This document shows, one piece after another, positions 49,424 through 58,043 of a DNA stretch of 61,058 bases. The first letter of the stretch is position 1. Each line of letters opens with the position of its first letter. Origin of the DNA: Chloroflexota bacterium (GTDB taxonomy: Bacteria; Chloroflexota; FW602-bin22; JACPRP01); NCBI GenBank assembly GCA_016210495.1, contig JACQUC010000005.1, forward strand, positions 1 to 61,058, written 5' to 3'. The translations under genes and the position numbers were made by a program. The notes beneath the pieces were generated by a model, which did no database searches, was not told the origin of the DNA, and saw only the letters and a list, made by a program, of their open reading frames with translations.

Positions 49424-52347
49424 AGACTCTGCGCCTTCATCAGCAAGGTCAGCAGATGGTCAACCGTGCCGGTGACTTTGTCAAGATCTTCCCCCGTAGT
49501 ATAGAGAGCAATGGTTATCTTGTTCCGCACCTCTCGCAGGTCCTTTTCCCTGGTCGACCAGTTTGGATGCGCCACAAACGCGGCTTTGATTCTCTGGCTA
49601 ACGACCTCGGGGCTAGCAATGTCAGCTTCGCGTAGGGTGGCATACACGAAATAGGTCAGACCGTCAAAGCCTTTCTCTGCCTGCTCCTTCTTGCGGCGCT
49701 CGTTTGCCTCGATTTCGTTCACCAGGGCCGCGATGGCATCTGCCGTTTCGGTTTGGCGGTCTTCGTAGCTTTCCTGCACGGCTTTGGCGCGTTCAGCCAT
49801 GCCGACCAGATACGGGTCGTCGCTGGCGTCTTCGGCGATCTTCTCGATGCTCTTGACCAGATTGATAACTTTGGTATTGCAGTCGCCCCGTGTCTCCACG
49901 ATAAGCTTGATGGTCTCAGGGTTGATTTCGACAAATTGTGTCGCAGCCTGAATCCCTGCGGTGTCGATATGTTGCTGCACCAGGTAATTGGTCTTTCTCT
50001 GAAACTCTCGGTCAACCTGGACACCCTTCGTGTAAGCCTTGCGGACTATTGTGTAGATAGCCGATAGGGTAGCATAGTCTTCGAGGTACGGCCGCAGGAA
50101 GGCATCGGGCGAGATGATCTCGTAGAGCATCTCCATTTCCTTGTACTCTTTGAAGAGCTCCTTCCGGCGGTCCTTGTCGCGGAAATGCTCGATCAGCCCG
50201 TCCACGTCTTTGTCGTCAAAGCCGCGGCTGATAAGGCCAAGATAGGCTGGGGCCTTCTCCTCCATCTTGTTCTTGAATAGGGTTTTCAGCAACGCCAAAT
50301 CCTTGATCACGGCATTGACTTCTTCGCTGTCGAAGGACAAGGCTTTTTCGAGCTTGTCAAAGATGCCCACGAAATCCAGCACAAAGCCGTGCGGCTTAAC
50401 CATCTCCAGCGCTTCGTTCTCATAGGGACGGTTGACACGCGCAATCGCCTGCAGGAGCGTGTGGTCGCGCATAGGCTTGTCGAGATACATGGCGTAGAGA
50501 ATCGGCGCATCGAAGCCGGTGAGCAGTTTCTCCGTGACGATCAGAATCTTGGGCAGCTCGCCGGGTCGGGCGAAGCCCTTCCGGATTTGCTTCTCCTGGT
50601 TCTCGTCGATGTGGAACTCTTTCAGCAAGGCGCTGTCGTTGTGGCTGCCAGTGTAAACGACCTCGGTATATTCGGGCGGAAGGAACTCGTCGAGAGCTTT
50701 TTTGTAAAGGGCGCAGGCTTCCCGGTCCACTGCCACAAGAAACCCCTTATAGCCCAGCGGCTCGACGTAGTCGCGGTAGTGATCGGCGACGTGCTGGGCC
50801 ACTTTCTTGATCCGGGCCCTGCCCTTGAGAAAGTTCTTCAGGTTTACCGCGCGCTCCAGGATCTTGTTGAGCTCTTCGATGTCGGCAATGCCCTCGGTTT
50901 CTGCCAGGGCAAAGAACTCCTTGTCCATTACCTCAACTGGGACAAGCATGTCGTTGGGTGCAAGGTTGTAAAAAAGCGGCAGGGTGGTGCCGTCGGTGAT
51001 GCTTTCCTGAATCGAATACTTGTGAAGATAACCCTGCGGAGCATCGTCCACGCCGAAGGTCTTGAACGTCCCTTGTCCGTAGGTGGTGCGATCGATCGGC
51101 GTGCCCGTGAAACCGAGATAAGTCGCATTCGGCAGAGCTGCCATCAGGTAATTGCCTAGATCGCCGCCGGTCGTGCGGTGAGCTTCATCCACCAGCACGT
51201 AAATGTTGTGGCGCACGTTCAGATTGGCGGGCATGTCGCGGAACTTGTGAATGGTCGAGACGATAATACCGCGATGATCCCGTCTGAGCAGTTGATTGAG
51301 GCGGCTGATGCTGCTGGCGTGTTCGACATTTTCCATCCCCAGCGCGGCCAGGTTCTTCATCAACTGGTCTTCCAGTTCATTGCGGTCGATCAGGAGCAGG
51401 ATCGTAGGCTTGTCGGATCCTGGCGCTTTGAACAGCAACTCGGCGGTCTTGAGCATCGTGAAAGTCTTGCCGCTGCCTTGCGTGTGCCAGACCAGCCCGC
51501 GCCGTTTGCCGGGATCGTGGGCGCGCGCCACTGCCCGCTCGACCGCGGCGGTCTGATGCTGTTGCAGTATGAACTTCGCCAGTTCCTCGTCCTTTTCGGC
51601 GAACAGGATGTAGTCCTTCAGCAGCTTCAGCACACGCGGGATGTCGAAGAAGCTTTTGACTTTGGCTTCCAACTGCCCCACCTGTTCGTGCTTCCAGCGA
51701 AAGAGATTGCGGCGCACGATGTTCCAGGTGGCGCCATAATCGAACCCCAGCGCGTCGGTGGCGGAAAATGCCATTTGCGGGATGAACAGCTCGGGGGTCT
51801 CGACGTGGTAGCGGCGGATCTGGTCGATGCCTAGGGCGATGCCTTCGTCCTTATCCGCGTTCTTGCACTCTACCACTAGCACGGGAATCCCGTTGATCAG
51901 AAAGACCACATCTTCCCGGTTGCCGAAGCGTCCGTTGTGCCAGTAGAACTCCTCGGTAACCTCGTAGACGTTCTGGCTGGGGTTCGCGTAATCCACCAGA
52001 ACCAAATCCCGCTCGCGATCTTCCCCGGCGTCAAAGAACCTGCCGCCATTACGCAGGAAAGTAAGAAACTCGCGGTTGCCATAGATGTCTGCCGTCAGGC
52101 GGCTCAGTTGGTCACTAAGCGCCCCAGCAGCTTCGGCATAGACCGGATTGAACTGGCGAACCTTTTCATAGAGCAGATCATCGAAGAACAGGGAGGCACG
52201 GCGCGCTCGTCCTGACGGCTGATCCTCGGCCGCATCAAATCTACGTCTCTGTTCGGCTTCCGCGCGCGAGACATACCTCCACCCGATTTCACGGGCGTAC
52301 TGAAGGATGCGTGCTTGAACGGTTTTGTGTTCGCCAGGCTTGGGCAT
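49420..52347 (-). CDS. hsdR: Type I restriction enzyme R subunit
   Basis: This 975-residue motor and nuclease subunit has an N-terminal PD-(D/E)XK nuclease in VFLINGIPVLVVECKNADK (about residues 150-170). The SF2 translocase has Walker A HTQGSGKTFTML near 286, VDEAHRTTGGDLGN (DEAH) near 388, YLGFTGTPID and a C-terminal helicase half with FDAPILYAMYLDKPM and QAIARVNRP. The length is normal. It is separated from hsdS by the GxxExxY cassette. Confidence 0.95.
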   Translation of the reverse strand: MPKPGEHKTVQARILQYAREIGWRYVSRAEAEQRRRFDAAEDQPSGRARRASLFFDDLLYEKVRQFNPVYAEAAGALSDQLSRLTADIYGNREFLTFLRNGGRFFDAGEDRERDLVLVDYANPSQNVYEVTEEFYWHNGRFGNREDVVFLINGIPVLVVECKNADKDEGIALGIDQIRRYHVETPELFIPQMAFSATDALGFDYGATWNIVRRNLFRWKHEQVGQLEAKVKSFFDIPRVLKLLKDYILFAEKDEELAKFILQQHQTAAVERAVARAHDPGKRRGLVWHTQGSGKTFTMLKTAELLFKAPGSDKPTILLLIDRNELEDQLMKNLAALGMENVEHASSISRLNQLLRRDHRGIIVSTIHKFRDMPANLNVRHNIYVLVDEAHRTTGGDLGNYLMAALPNATYLGFTGTPIDRTTYGQGTFKTFGVDDAPQGYLHKYSIQESITDGTTLPLFYNLAPNDMLVPVEVMDKEFFALAETEGIADIEELNKILERAVNLKNFLKGRARIKKVAQHVADHYRDYVEPLGYKGFLVAVDREACALYKKALDEFLPPEYTEVVYTGSHNDSALLKEFHIDENQEKQIRKGFARPGELPKILIVTEKLLTGFDAPILYAMYLDKPMRDHTLLQAIARVNRPYENEALEMVKPHGFVLDFVGIFDKLEKALSFDSEEVNAVIKDLALLKTLFKNKMEEKAPAYLGLISRGFDDKDVDGLIEHFRDKDRRKELFKEYKEMEMLYEIISPDAFLRPYLEDYATLSAIYTIVRKAYTKGVQVDREFQRKTNYLVQQHIDTAGIQAATQFVEINPETIKLIVETRGDCNTKVINLVKSIEKIAEDASDDPYLVGMAERAKAVQESYEDRQTETADAIAALVNEIEANERRKKEQAEKGFDGLTYFVYATLREADIASPEVVSQRIKAAFVAHPNWSTREKDLREVRNKITIALYTTGEDLDKVTGTVDHLLTLLMKAQSL

Positions 52348-52363
52348 TGGGCCACTCCACTGT

Positions 52364-52920
52364 CTGAACCACAGATTACGCTGATGACGCTGATTGCGCA
52401 GATTTCAGTGATTGCGTGGACGACACCGAGCTCTTTTTGCTGTTGATAACGCGGCGATGCTCGAGGCTCTTGGCGCCGAAGTTGACAAGCAATCCGACTT
52501 CCAGCCCATACGCTTCCAGATAGTTGATGGCTTGCGCTAGATGTACATCTTCCAACGTGGTCAACGCTTTCAACTCCACCATCACCGTGTCTTCCACCAA
52601 GAAATCCACTCGCCGCGTGCCGATTTCCTGGCCATCGTAGTAAATCTGCATATCCAGTTCGCGCTGAAATGACAGCCCCCAATTCGCGAATTCAATCGCC
52701 AGCGCCCGCTGATAGATGACTTCCTGAAAGCCGTTTCCGAGCGTAGAATGGACTTTCATCGCTGCGCCGATGATTTTTCGGGTGATGTCGGAGTACTTGT
52801 ATTCTTTCCCGTTCACCACTCCTCCAATGTACTTACCGAGATGACGCTGACGAAATTGATTGTCATCAGCGAAATCCCACAATCAGCGTAATCTGATAAT
52901 CTGCGTAATCAGCGGTTCAG
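52364..52920. mobile_element. GxxExxY gene cassette with inverted ends inside the hsd operon
   Basis: The left end reads GTCTGAACC-ACAGATTACGC and the right end, on the other strand, GTCTGAACC-GCTGATTACGC. These arms enclose a single GxxExxY gene and internal CTGATTACGC-like repeats. The element lies precisely between hsdS and hsdR, and its right arm supplies the TGA stop of hsdS. It looks like an inserted one-gene cassette. Confidence 0.65.
52376..52816 (-). CDS. GxxExxY family protein
   Basis: This protein of about 146 residues has the family signature G29-x-x-E32-x-x-Y35 in LGNGFQEVIYQRALA. A nuclease-like strand pattern follows (RRVDFLVEDTVMVELKAL), as in PD-(D/E)XK folds, then LGLEVGLLVNFGAKSLEHRR-type sequence. 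A GTG at 52816 follows GGAGGA and is taken as start; an upstream TTG would begin in repeat DNA. The last 18 residues (SSVSSTQSLKSAQSASSA) are encoded by the flanking repeat. Confidence 0.85.
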   Translation of the reverse strand: MNGKEYKYSDITRKIIGAAMKVHSTLGNGFQEVIYQRALAIEFANWGLSFQRELDMQIYYDGQEIGTRRVDFLVEDTVMVELKALTTLEDVHLAQAINYLEAYGLEVGLLVNFGAKSLEHRRVINSKKSSVSSTQSLKSAQSASSA

Positions 52921-54152
52921 ACGCGCGTCTGCCCCGTCATCAGTTCATGCAACAACGTGCGGAAAAGCTCTTCTAGTTTTGCCTTCTTACCCTCGTGAAC
53001 ACTCATCTTGTCTTGAATGGCATTGAAAACATTGGCAATGTCCAGAATTTCGTCACCTAGTGGTAACGGAATATTGAACCCAGCCACATCAGCAAGACTC
53101 AAGTTTGCCCTAGCAATATCTTTGACTTTCAAAAACATCTGTCTTTGCCCTCTCGGCGAAAGGAGATACCAAACCATATACTCTTTGAGACTGCGTTCGG
53201 CATTCAGGCGCACAAAGCAGACAGCCTGATTGCAGTTTGCGCCTTCAATTTCTGCCGTTCCCAATGCGACTCTACCGATTGATGCCCCAACAAGATTAAC
53301 AAGCACGTCGCCATTCTTCAGTATTGACCGTTTTTCTTTTTTGTTGAAGTCCTGCGGTAGAAAAGCGCTGTCTGACAAATTCAATCGGCCCCACCCCACA
53401 TTTTGGCTGCGAACGAATAACACTCCGTCTTGAACATATTCAAACCCTTGCCAACGCGGTGATGAGCCTTTCGAAATTGTTTCTGCGAGTTTTCCAAGAT
53501 TTGCCATCTCCCAACTTTCAGGCACCAGCCCAATCTCTGTCTCCTTCTGCTTCTCGCCACGCAGACCTTGGGTGAACAACTTGCGCATAAGCGCGGCCTT
53601 GAGCTCCCGCGTCAGGGCAATCAGCCGCGCCTGCTGCTCGATCGCGGTCTGCGCGGTGCACAGGACGTGGGCAATGCGGCGCTGCTCATCAATCGGTGGT
53701 AACGTCAATCGAAACTCCCTTAATGAGTTCCAGGATGTTCTTGGGTGTTGAACGCCGGACGTTGTCGCCTTGGCATAACCAACAAACTGGTCGGTATGAC
53801 AGAGATAGCACAGGTATTGGGGCAGTATTCTGGCGTTGGCTCTAAGTACCAAGATATCTGTGGAGCACACTCCTTCTTCTTGCATCAAAACGCATTTGCG
53901 AAGGTACGGACGTAGTTTACCAAATAGGACGTCATTCGGTTGAAAAGCATTCTTACTGCTTCTCACGTCAGCTTCGTTTCCCCTGCCTTCAAGCATCGGC
54001 AAACCTTGAGCCAAGTGTTCAAGCCCGAGATACAGACGAGCCCCATTGGGGTCTGGTTGATAGCTGCCTTGAACCCGTGTGCAAACATCGGCTACCCACA
54101 ACGTGTTCCAGCCATACGGCCGTTGGTCCGGCACCAAAGTCAGGTCAGCCAT
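52917..54152 (-). CDS. hsdS: Type I restriction enzyme S (specificity) subunit
   Basis: This 411-residue protein has two target-recognition domains. The first is followed by the central conserved LPPIDEQRRIAHVLCTAQ and coiled coil. The second (SWEMANLGKLAETISKGSS) is followed by the C-terminal helix VHEGKKAKLEELFRTLLHEL. ATG at 54152 shares a base with the hsdM stop (TGATG). Its own stop codon lies in the arm of the inserted GxxExxY cassette, though the protein end (ELMTGQTRV) looks natural. Confidence 0.93.
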   Translation of the reverse strand: MADLTLVPDQRPYGWNTLWVADVCTRVQGSYQPDPNGARLYLGLEHLAQGLPMLEGRGNEADVRSSKNAFQPNDVLFGKLRPYLRKCVLMQEEGVCSTDILVLRANARILPQYLCYLCHTDQFVGYAKATTSGVQHPRTSWNSLREFRLTLPPIDEQRRIAHVLCTAQTAIEQQARLIALTRELKAALMRKLFTQGLRGEKQKETEIGLVPESWEMANLGKLAETISKGSSPRWQGFEYVQDGVLFVRSQNVGWGRLNLSDSAFLPQDFNKKEKRSILKNGDVLVNLVGASIGRVALGTAEIEGANCNQAVCFVRLNAERSLKEYMVWYLLSPRGQRQMFLKVKDIARANLSLADVAGFNIPLPLGDEILDIANVFNAIQDKMSVHEGKKAKLEELFRTLLHELMTGQTRV

Positions 54153-55717
54153 CAGATACCAAGTTCCGCAAAGATCCTGCTCATAATTTCGGATACTTCC
54201 TTCTCTCGGCACTCCAACTCGCGCAACTCTTGTACTATTTCGCCGAGTGGTCGAGTCTCCTCTCCGGCAGCAGTGTGAACATACCTGCTTGGCGAGATAT
54301 TGTAATCGTTCCTGGCAACCTCTTCCCCGCTCACAATCCGGCTGAACTTGTCTTCTTCGCGCCAAGCCCTAAAAGCCTCAGCAATGCGGGCAATCCCTTC
54401 AGCGGTGATGTAGTTCTTCGGGTCGCCCTTTTCAAACTCGCGCCCGGCGTTGAGCAAAAAGAGTTTGGCCTTGCGCTGGGCGGGCTTGTTCTTGTTGAGG
54501 ACGAGGATAATGCCTGGCGCTGATGTGTTGTAAAACAGGTTTTCGGGCAGGTAAATCACGCCTTCGATCAGGTCGTTATCCACAAACCATCGGCGGACCT
54601 GCTTCTCCTTGGTTGTGTTCGCGCTGCCGGAGCCGCGACTCGCCGCGCCAGTATCCAGCACGATGGCGGCGCGTCCATTCTCGTTTAGACTGGCAAGAAT
54701 GTGCTGCACCCAGCCCCAGTCCGCGCTTTGCTTGCCAGGAAAGCCCGCGCCCTTGGGGAAGCGTCCCAATTCGTCGGCGTCGTAGTCCTTCTCGGTGAAC
54801 CAGTCCTGATTCCACATCGGATTGGCAACCACGCGGTCAAAGGTCTGCAGCACGTTCTTTACCCTAAATTTAGGATTCTTGAACGTGTCGCCAATCTCGA
54901 TTACGCCCTCCAGGTCGTGGATAATCACGTTCATATTCGCCATCGCCCAGGTGGTCGCCGTGTACTCCTGCCCGTAAAGCTTGAGCGGGGCATAGTTCTT
55001 TCTTGAGCGCAACTCCATTTGCTCGTCGAGCACGATCTGGCACTTGATGAGCAATCCGCCCGAGCCGCAACATGGGTCATAGACCTCCATGCCTGGCTCG
55101 GGCTCCAGGATGCGCGCCATGACCATACCCACTTCCTGTGGCGTGTAGAACTCGCCCGCGCTTTGTCCGCTTCCCTCGGCGAACTTGCGAATGAGATACT
55201 CGTAGCTGCGCCCGATGATGTCGGGCTCCACGTCGCTCAGCCCCAGCCGCTTCAAACTGATTTTCTCAATCAGCGCGCTGAGACGGTCGTCCGAGATGTC
55301 ACGCTGGCCGTGCGTGGTGGCGTTGAAGTCGACGCGGTCGATGATGCCCTTTAGGCGCGGGTTCTCGTCCGCGACGGCACGCAGATGTGTGGTGAGGTTC
55401 TCGCCAATCTTGTCCGCCAGCTTACGAATCACGGACCAGACCGCTTCTTCGGCGCTAGCGGGTTCGAGCGGAATGCAGAAACGCACCAGCTTCTTGTCGC
55501 GTTTTACCAGTTGGAATGCCCTGGCGCGTCCGCCAACTTCCTTGGCGATCCGGTTCAGCTCGTCGTCGAATACGTCGCACAGACGCTTGGCGAACACCAG
55601 TGGCAGTATGTAATCCTTATACTTGGGCGCGTCCTTCGCGCCGCGAATGGAGCAGGCTGCATCCCAGAGCCACTGTTCGAGGGACTTGTCATTCTGGCCG
55701 TTACTGTGATTTGCCAT
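54152..55717 (-). CDS. hsdM: Type I restriction enzyme M subunit
   Basis: This is a 521-residue N6-adenine methyltransferase subunit. The SAM motif is VYDPCCGSGGLLI; the catalytic motif reads VVANPMWNQDWF, the NPMW variant of NPPF seen in one HsdM branch. The N-terminal helical bundle starts LEQWLWDAACSIRGAKDAP. The start at 55717 matches the family N-terminus and has CGGAGCGAG before it. It is the first gene of the hsdMS-(cassette)-hsdR-peptidase operon. Confidence 0.95.
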   Translation of the reverse strand: MANHSNGQNDKSLEQWLWDAACSIRGAKDAPKYKDYILPLVFAKRLCDVFDDELNRIAKEVGGRARAFQLVKRDKKLVRFCIPLEPASAEEAVWSVIRKLADKIGENLTTHLRAVADENPRLKGIIDRVDFNATTHGQRDISDDRLSALIEKISLKRLGLSDVEPDIIGRSYEYLIRKFAEGSGQSAGEFYTPQEVGMVMARILEPEPGMEVYDPCCGSGGLLIKCQIVLDEQMELRSRKNYAPLKLYGQEYTATTWAMANMNVIIHDLEGVIEIGDTFKNPKFRVKNVLQTFDRVVANPMWNQDWFTEKDYDADELGRFPKGAGFPGKQSADWGWVQHILASLNENGRAAIVLDTGAASRGSGSANTTKEKQVRRWFVDNDLIEGVIYLPENLFYNTSAPGIILVLNKNKPAQRKAKLFLLNAGREFEKGDPKNYITAEGIARIAEAFRAWREEDKFSRIVSGEEVARNDYNISPSRYVHTAAGEETRPLGEIVQELRELECREKEVSEIMSRIFAELGI

Positions 55718-56372
55718 TGCTCGCTCCGTGCGGAGAAGGTCTTCCCAACATTGAACCCATCGATCCAATGAACCTGACTGCGTGCGAACCCTGTTCTCGA
55801 CCGATGCCTGCGAGCCTTGCCCGCTGGCACCGGCGTTGCACATGCGACTAGGGCTCGACGGGCGAGTGCTGCAATCGTACCCATTTCAAAGCAAAAGGTG
55901 CCCAGTCAAAGCGCCTCTCTGCGGCTACCCGGCACTTTCCACAACATCCCCAGCCGAAAGAGGCTGGCAGAGGGCTAACGTGGGGCTATGTTACCACCCG
56001 TGCGGCAGCGTGTCAACCGAAGTCGCCCAAATGCCACAAGACATCTCCTCCACCGACCGCCCATAGCACGCGACCTCTGGGACGAAAGCAGGGTATCGTG
56101 GAGGCCGCTGCTCACCCGCTATCACAAACCTACGCACCCACCAGCACTAAGCGCACATTCAAAGGACCCGAGGCTCTCCTACACTTACCTTTGCGCTCTC
56201 CGCGGCCTTTGCGGTTAGTGTAACCCGCGTCCCTCTGCAATTCACCCAATTTCCCCCAAACTCGCTCAAAAATGTTGTTTTTCGACCCCCAAAATGAATT
56301 ATATATAGTAGAGGGGTAGAACAGATGTTCGAATAACCCGCTCGTTTCGCTTCGCCGGAGGCATAACAAACA
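55718..56372. other. Intergenic stretch upstream of hsdM, with one repeat
   Basis: This gap of 655 bases between divergent genes contains a CTTTGCGG-type repeat (56190-56218) and an AT-rich TTATATATAGTAG at about 56297-56309 that could be a promoter for the plus-strand gene. No gene was recognised. Confidence 0.5.
56190..56218. repeat. CTTTGCGG-type dispersed repeat
   Basis: CTTTGCGCTCTCCGCGGCCT followed by TTGCGGTTA is another member of the family at 21122 and 43476. Confidence 0.6.
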
Positions 56373-56819
56373 ATGAATAACGAAAGCCCAGAGCCCAACA
56401 TCAACCAGGCCCAGCAACCCCTGCCCGCGGTTGTCGCGCCTAGCCCGGCTGGACCCTTCTACGCGCCACTCCTCTCTGCGGAGGAGCACGCCGACCTGAC
56501 GTCTGGCGCGAGAGCGTCCTGCCTGGAGGACGAGATCGCCTTGCTCAGGACCCTACTCCGCCGACACCTGGCACCACCTCCTAGCGATCACTTGCTGGAT
56601 GGCGGTGCTACCTGGTGTGCCGACGCCGTGCGTGTTGCCCGTCTCGTCCATACCCTCTGCCGTGCCATCAGAGCCTCCCGCTCCGCCGGCAACACCCTAC
56701 ACCAGCAACTGAACGCCGCTCTGCCCCAGGCCCTCGCGGACCTTGCCGAAGAGCAAGGCTTTCCATTTGCCGATCCCCCGCCCTGGGCGGGCCCGCTTCA
56801 GGCGGGCCCGCCACTATAG
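56373..56819 (+). CDS. Hypothetical protein, 148 residues
   Basis: A Pro-rich N-terminal third (MNNESPEPNINQAQQPLPAV) is followed by a helical core with LEDEIALLRTLLRRHLAP and AVRVARLVHTLCRAIRASRS and an acidic end. The EIALLRxLxRR pattern recurs in small proteins that sit directly upstream of NRRNAQKSTGP-type genes, as here. The function of the pair is unknown to me. A GGAGG lies about 11 bases upstream of the ATG (CCGGAGGC). Confidence 0.65.
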   Translation: MNNESPEPNINQAQQPLPAVVAPSPAGPFYAPLLSAEEHADLTSGARASCLEDEIALLRTLLRRHLAPPPSDHLLDGGATWCADAVRVARLVHTLCRAIRASRSAGNTLHQQLNAALPQALADLAEEQGFPFADPPPWAGPLQAGPPL

Positions 56820-56972
56820 GGGCGGATAGTCCTGTCTGCCTTGGGCGGGCGCGGCCAGCCCCCGCTCCCCACTCAAATGATACGTCCGCTCCGACCGATA
56901 CGACCGAAAACAACCTATCGCGAAGCGAAATGCCGCCAGTGCCACGAATTAACTCAAGGAGGAAAACCCAAA

Positions 56973-57968
56973 ATGACCACCGCAGCCCAGATCGACGCCA
57001 ATCGCCGTAACGCCCAGAAATCCACTGGCCCCAGTACCCCCGAGGGCAAGGCCCGTGTCGCCTTGAACGCCCTCAAGCACGGCATCCGCGCCAGCACCCT
57101 CGTCGCCTCCCTGCAGCGCACCCCCATCTTCGACGAGGATCCCCAGGACTTCGTCGACCTCCTCCAGTCCCTCCTCGACTACTTCCATCCCGAGGGACCT
57201 ATCGAGCAGGCTTATGTCGAGGACATCGCCGTCTGTCGCTGGCGTCTGGCCCGTATCATCTCCGTCGAGACCGGTAGCATCGCCAGCGCCCAGCATATTC
57301 TCTTGAGCGGCCCGGGCGCCGACAACCCCCGCCTGCACGCCCGGAATCGACTGCCCGATCTGGCTACCCTCGAAAAGCTCGACCGCTACGAGAACTCCCT
57401 CCAGCGCCAGATCAGGCGTTCCCTCGATGCCCTCACCACCCTTATCCGCCAGCGGTCCTCTAGCAGGACCGGCAGCCCGTCAAATCCCCTACCGGCGCAG
57501 CAGGCCGCTCGATCATTCTCAACAGCAGTCCAAAGAGACGATGACGGGCTCGCCTCCATCCGCCACGAGATCCTCGGCCATCTCCTCGCTGAGCTCGCTT
57601 CCACCGCCGACCCCGAATCCCGATCCGCCGCTCCCCAACCCAACCATACGTCCGCTTCGCCCAATCCGACCGACGAACACCCCCCTGCGAAGCAAAATGA
57701 CACCAAACAAACCCAAATATCCGCCAACCGGCCTGAAGCGGTTGCTTTAGCGCCGCTATCACAGCCCTACCCCGGCGCCAGCTATCCCTCTCCCCAAACC
57801 AACCCAAACATCAGCCAACCGGGTTGCCCCGCCCACCTTAGCGCCGCGAGGGGGTGGCCGAAAACCGCCCGAGGGGGCCAAATCGCTCAGAAACCTACAA
57901 ATTCGATATTAAATCTTGACAAACTCCTACAACCTGTTAACCTATGCATAACGGTGCACCAAACATGA
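56973..57968 (+). CDS. NRRNAQKSTGP-motif protein, unknown function
   Basis: This is a 331-residue protein. AAGGAGGAAAAC precedes the ATG. The N-terminus has the widespread signature NRRNAQKSTGPSTPEGKARV followed by NALKHGIRA, found in multi-copy small proteins of many environmental bacteria. A helical middle follows (EDIAVCRWRLARIISVETGS, LEKLDRYENSLQRQIRRSL). Beyond about residue 190 the protein is low-complexity Pro/Ser/Asn/Gln-rich, and part of it is encoded by a dispersed repeat (57642-57673). It forms a pair with the preceding gene. Confidence 0.7.
   Translation: MTTAAQIDANRRNAQKSTGPSTPEGKARVALNALKHGIRASTLVASLQRTPIFDEDPQDFVDLLQSLLDYFHPEGPIEQAYVEDIAVCRWRLARIISVETGSIASAQHILLSGPGADNPRLHARNRLPDLATLEKLDRYENSLQRQIRRSLDALTTLIRQRSSSRTGSPSNPLPAQQAARSFSTAVQRDDDGLASIRHEILGHLLAELASTADPESRSAAPQPNHTSASPNPTDEHPPAKQNDTKQTQISANRPEAVALAPLSQPYPGASYPSPQTNPNISQPGCPAHLSAARGWPKTARGGQIAQKPTNSILNLDKLLQPVNLCITVHQT
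57642..57673. repeat. Dispersed repeat inside a coding region
   Basis: CAACCATACGTCCGCTTCGC continuing CCAATCCGACCGA is nearly identical to the intergenic copy at 45461-45493. Confidence 0.7.
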
Positions 57969-58043
57969 GCAACCTGCCAGCTTAAAGGCCGTGGCTGTCG
58001 AGATACGCAAAGGCGCCAAAAATGTACGTCGAGGTATTGAATA

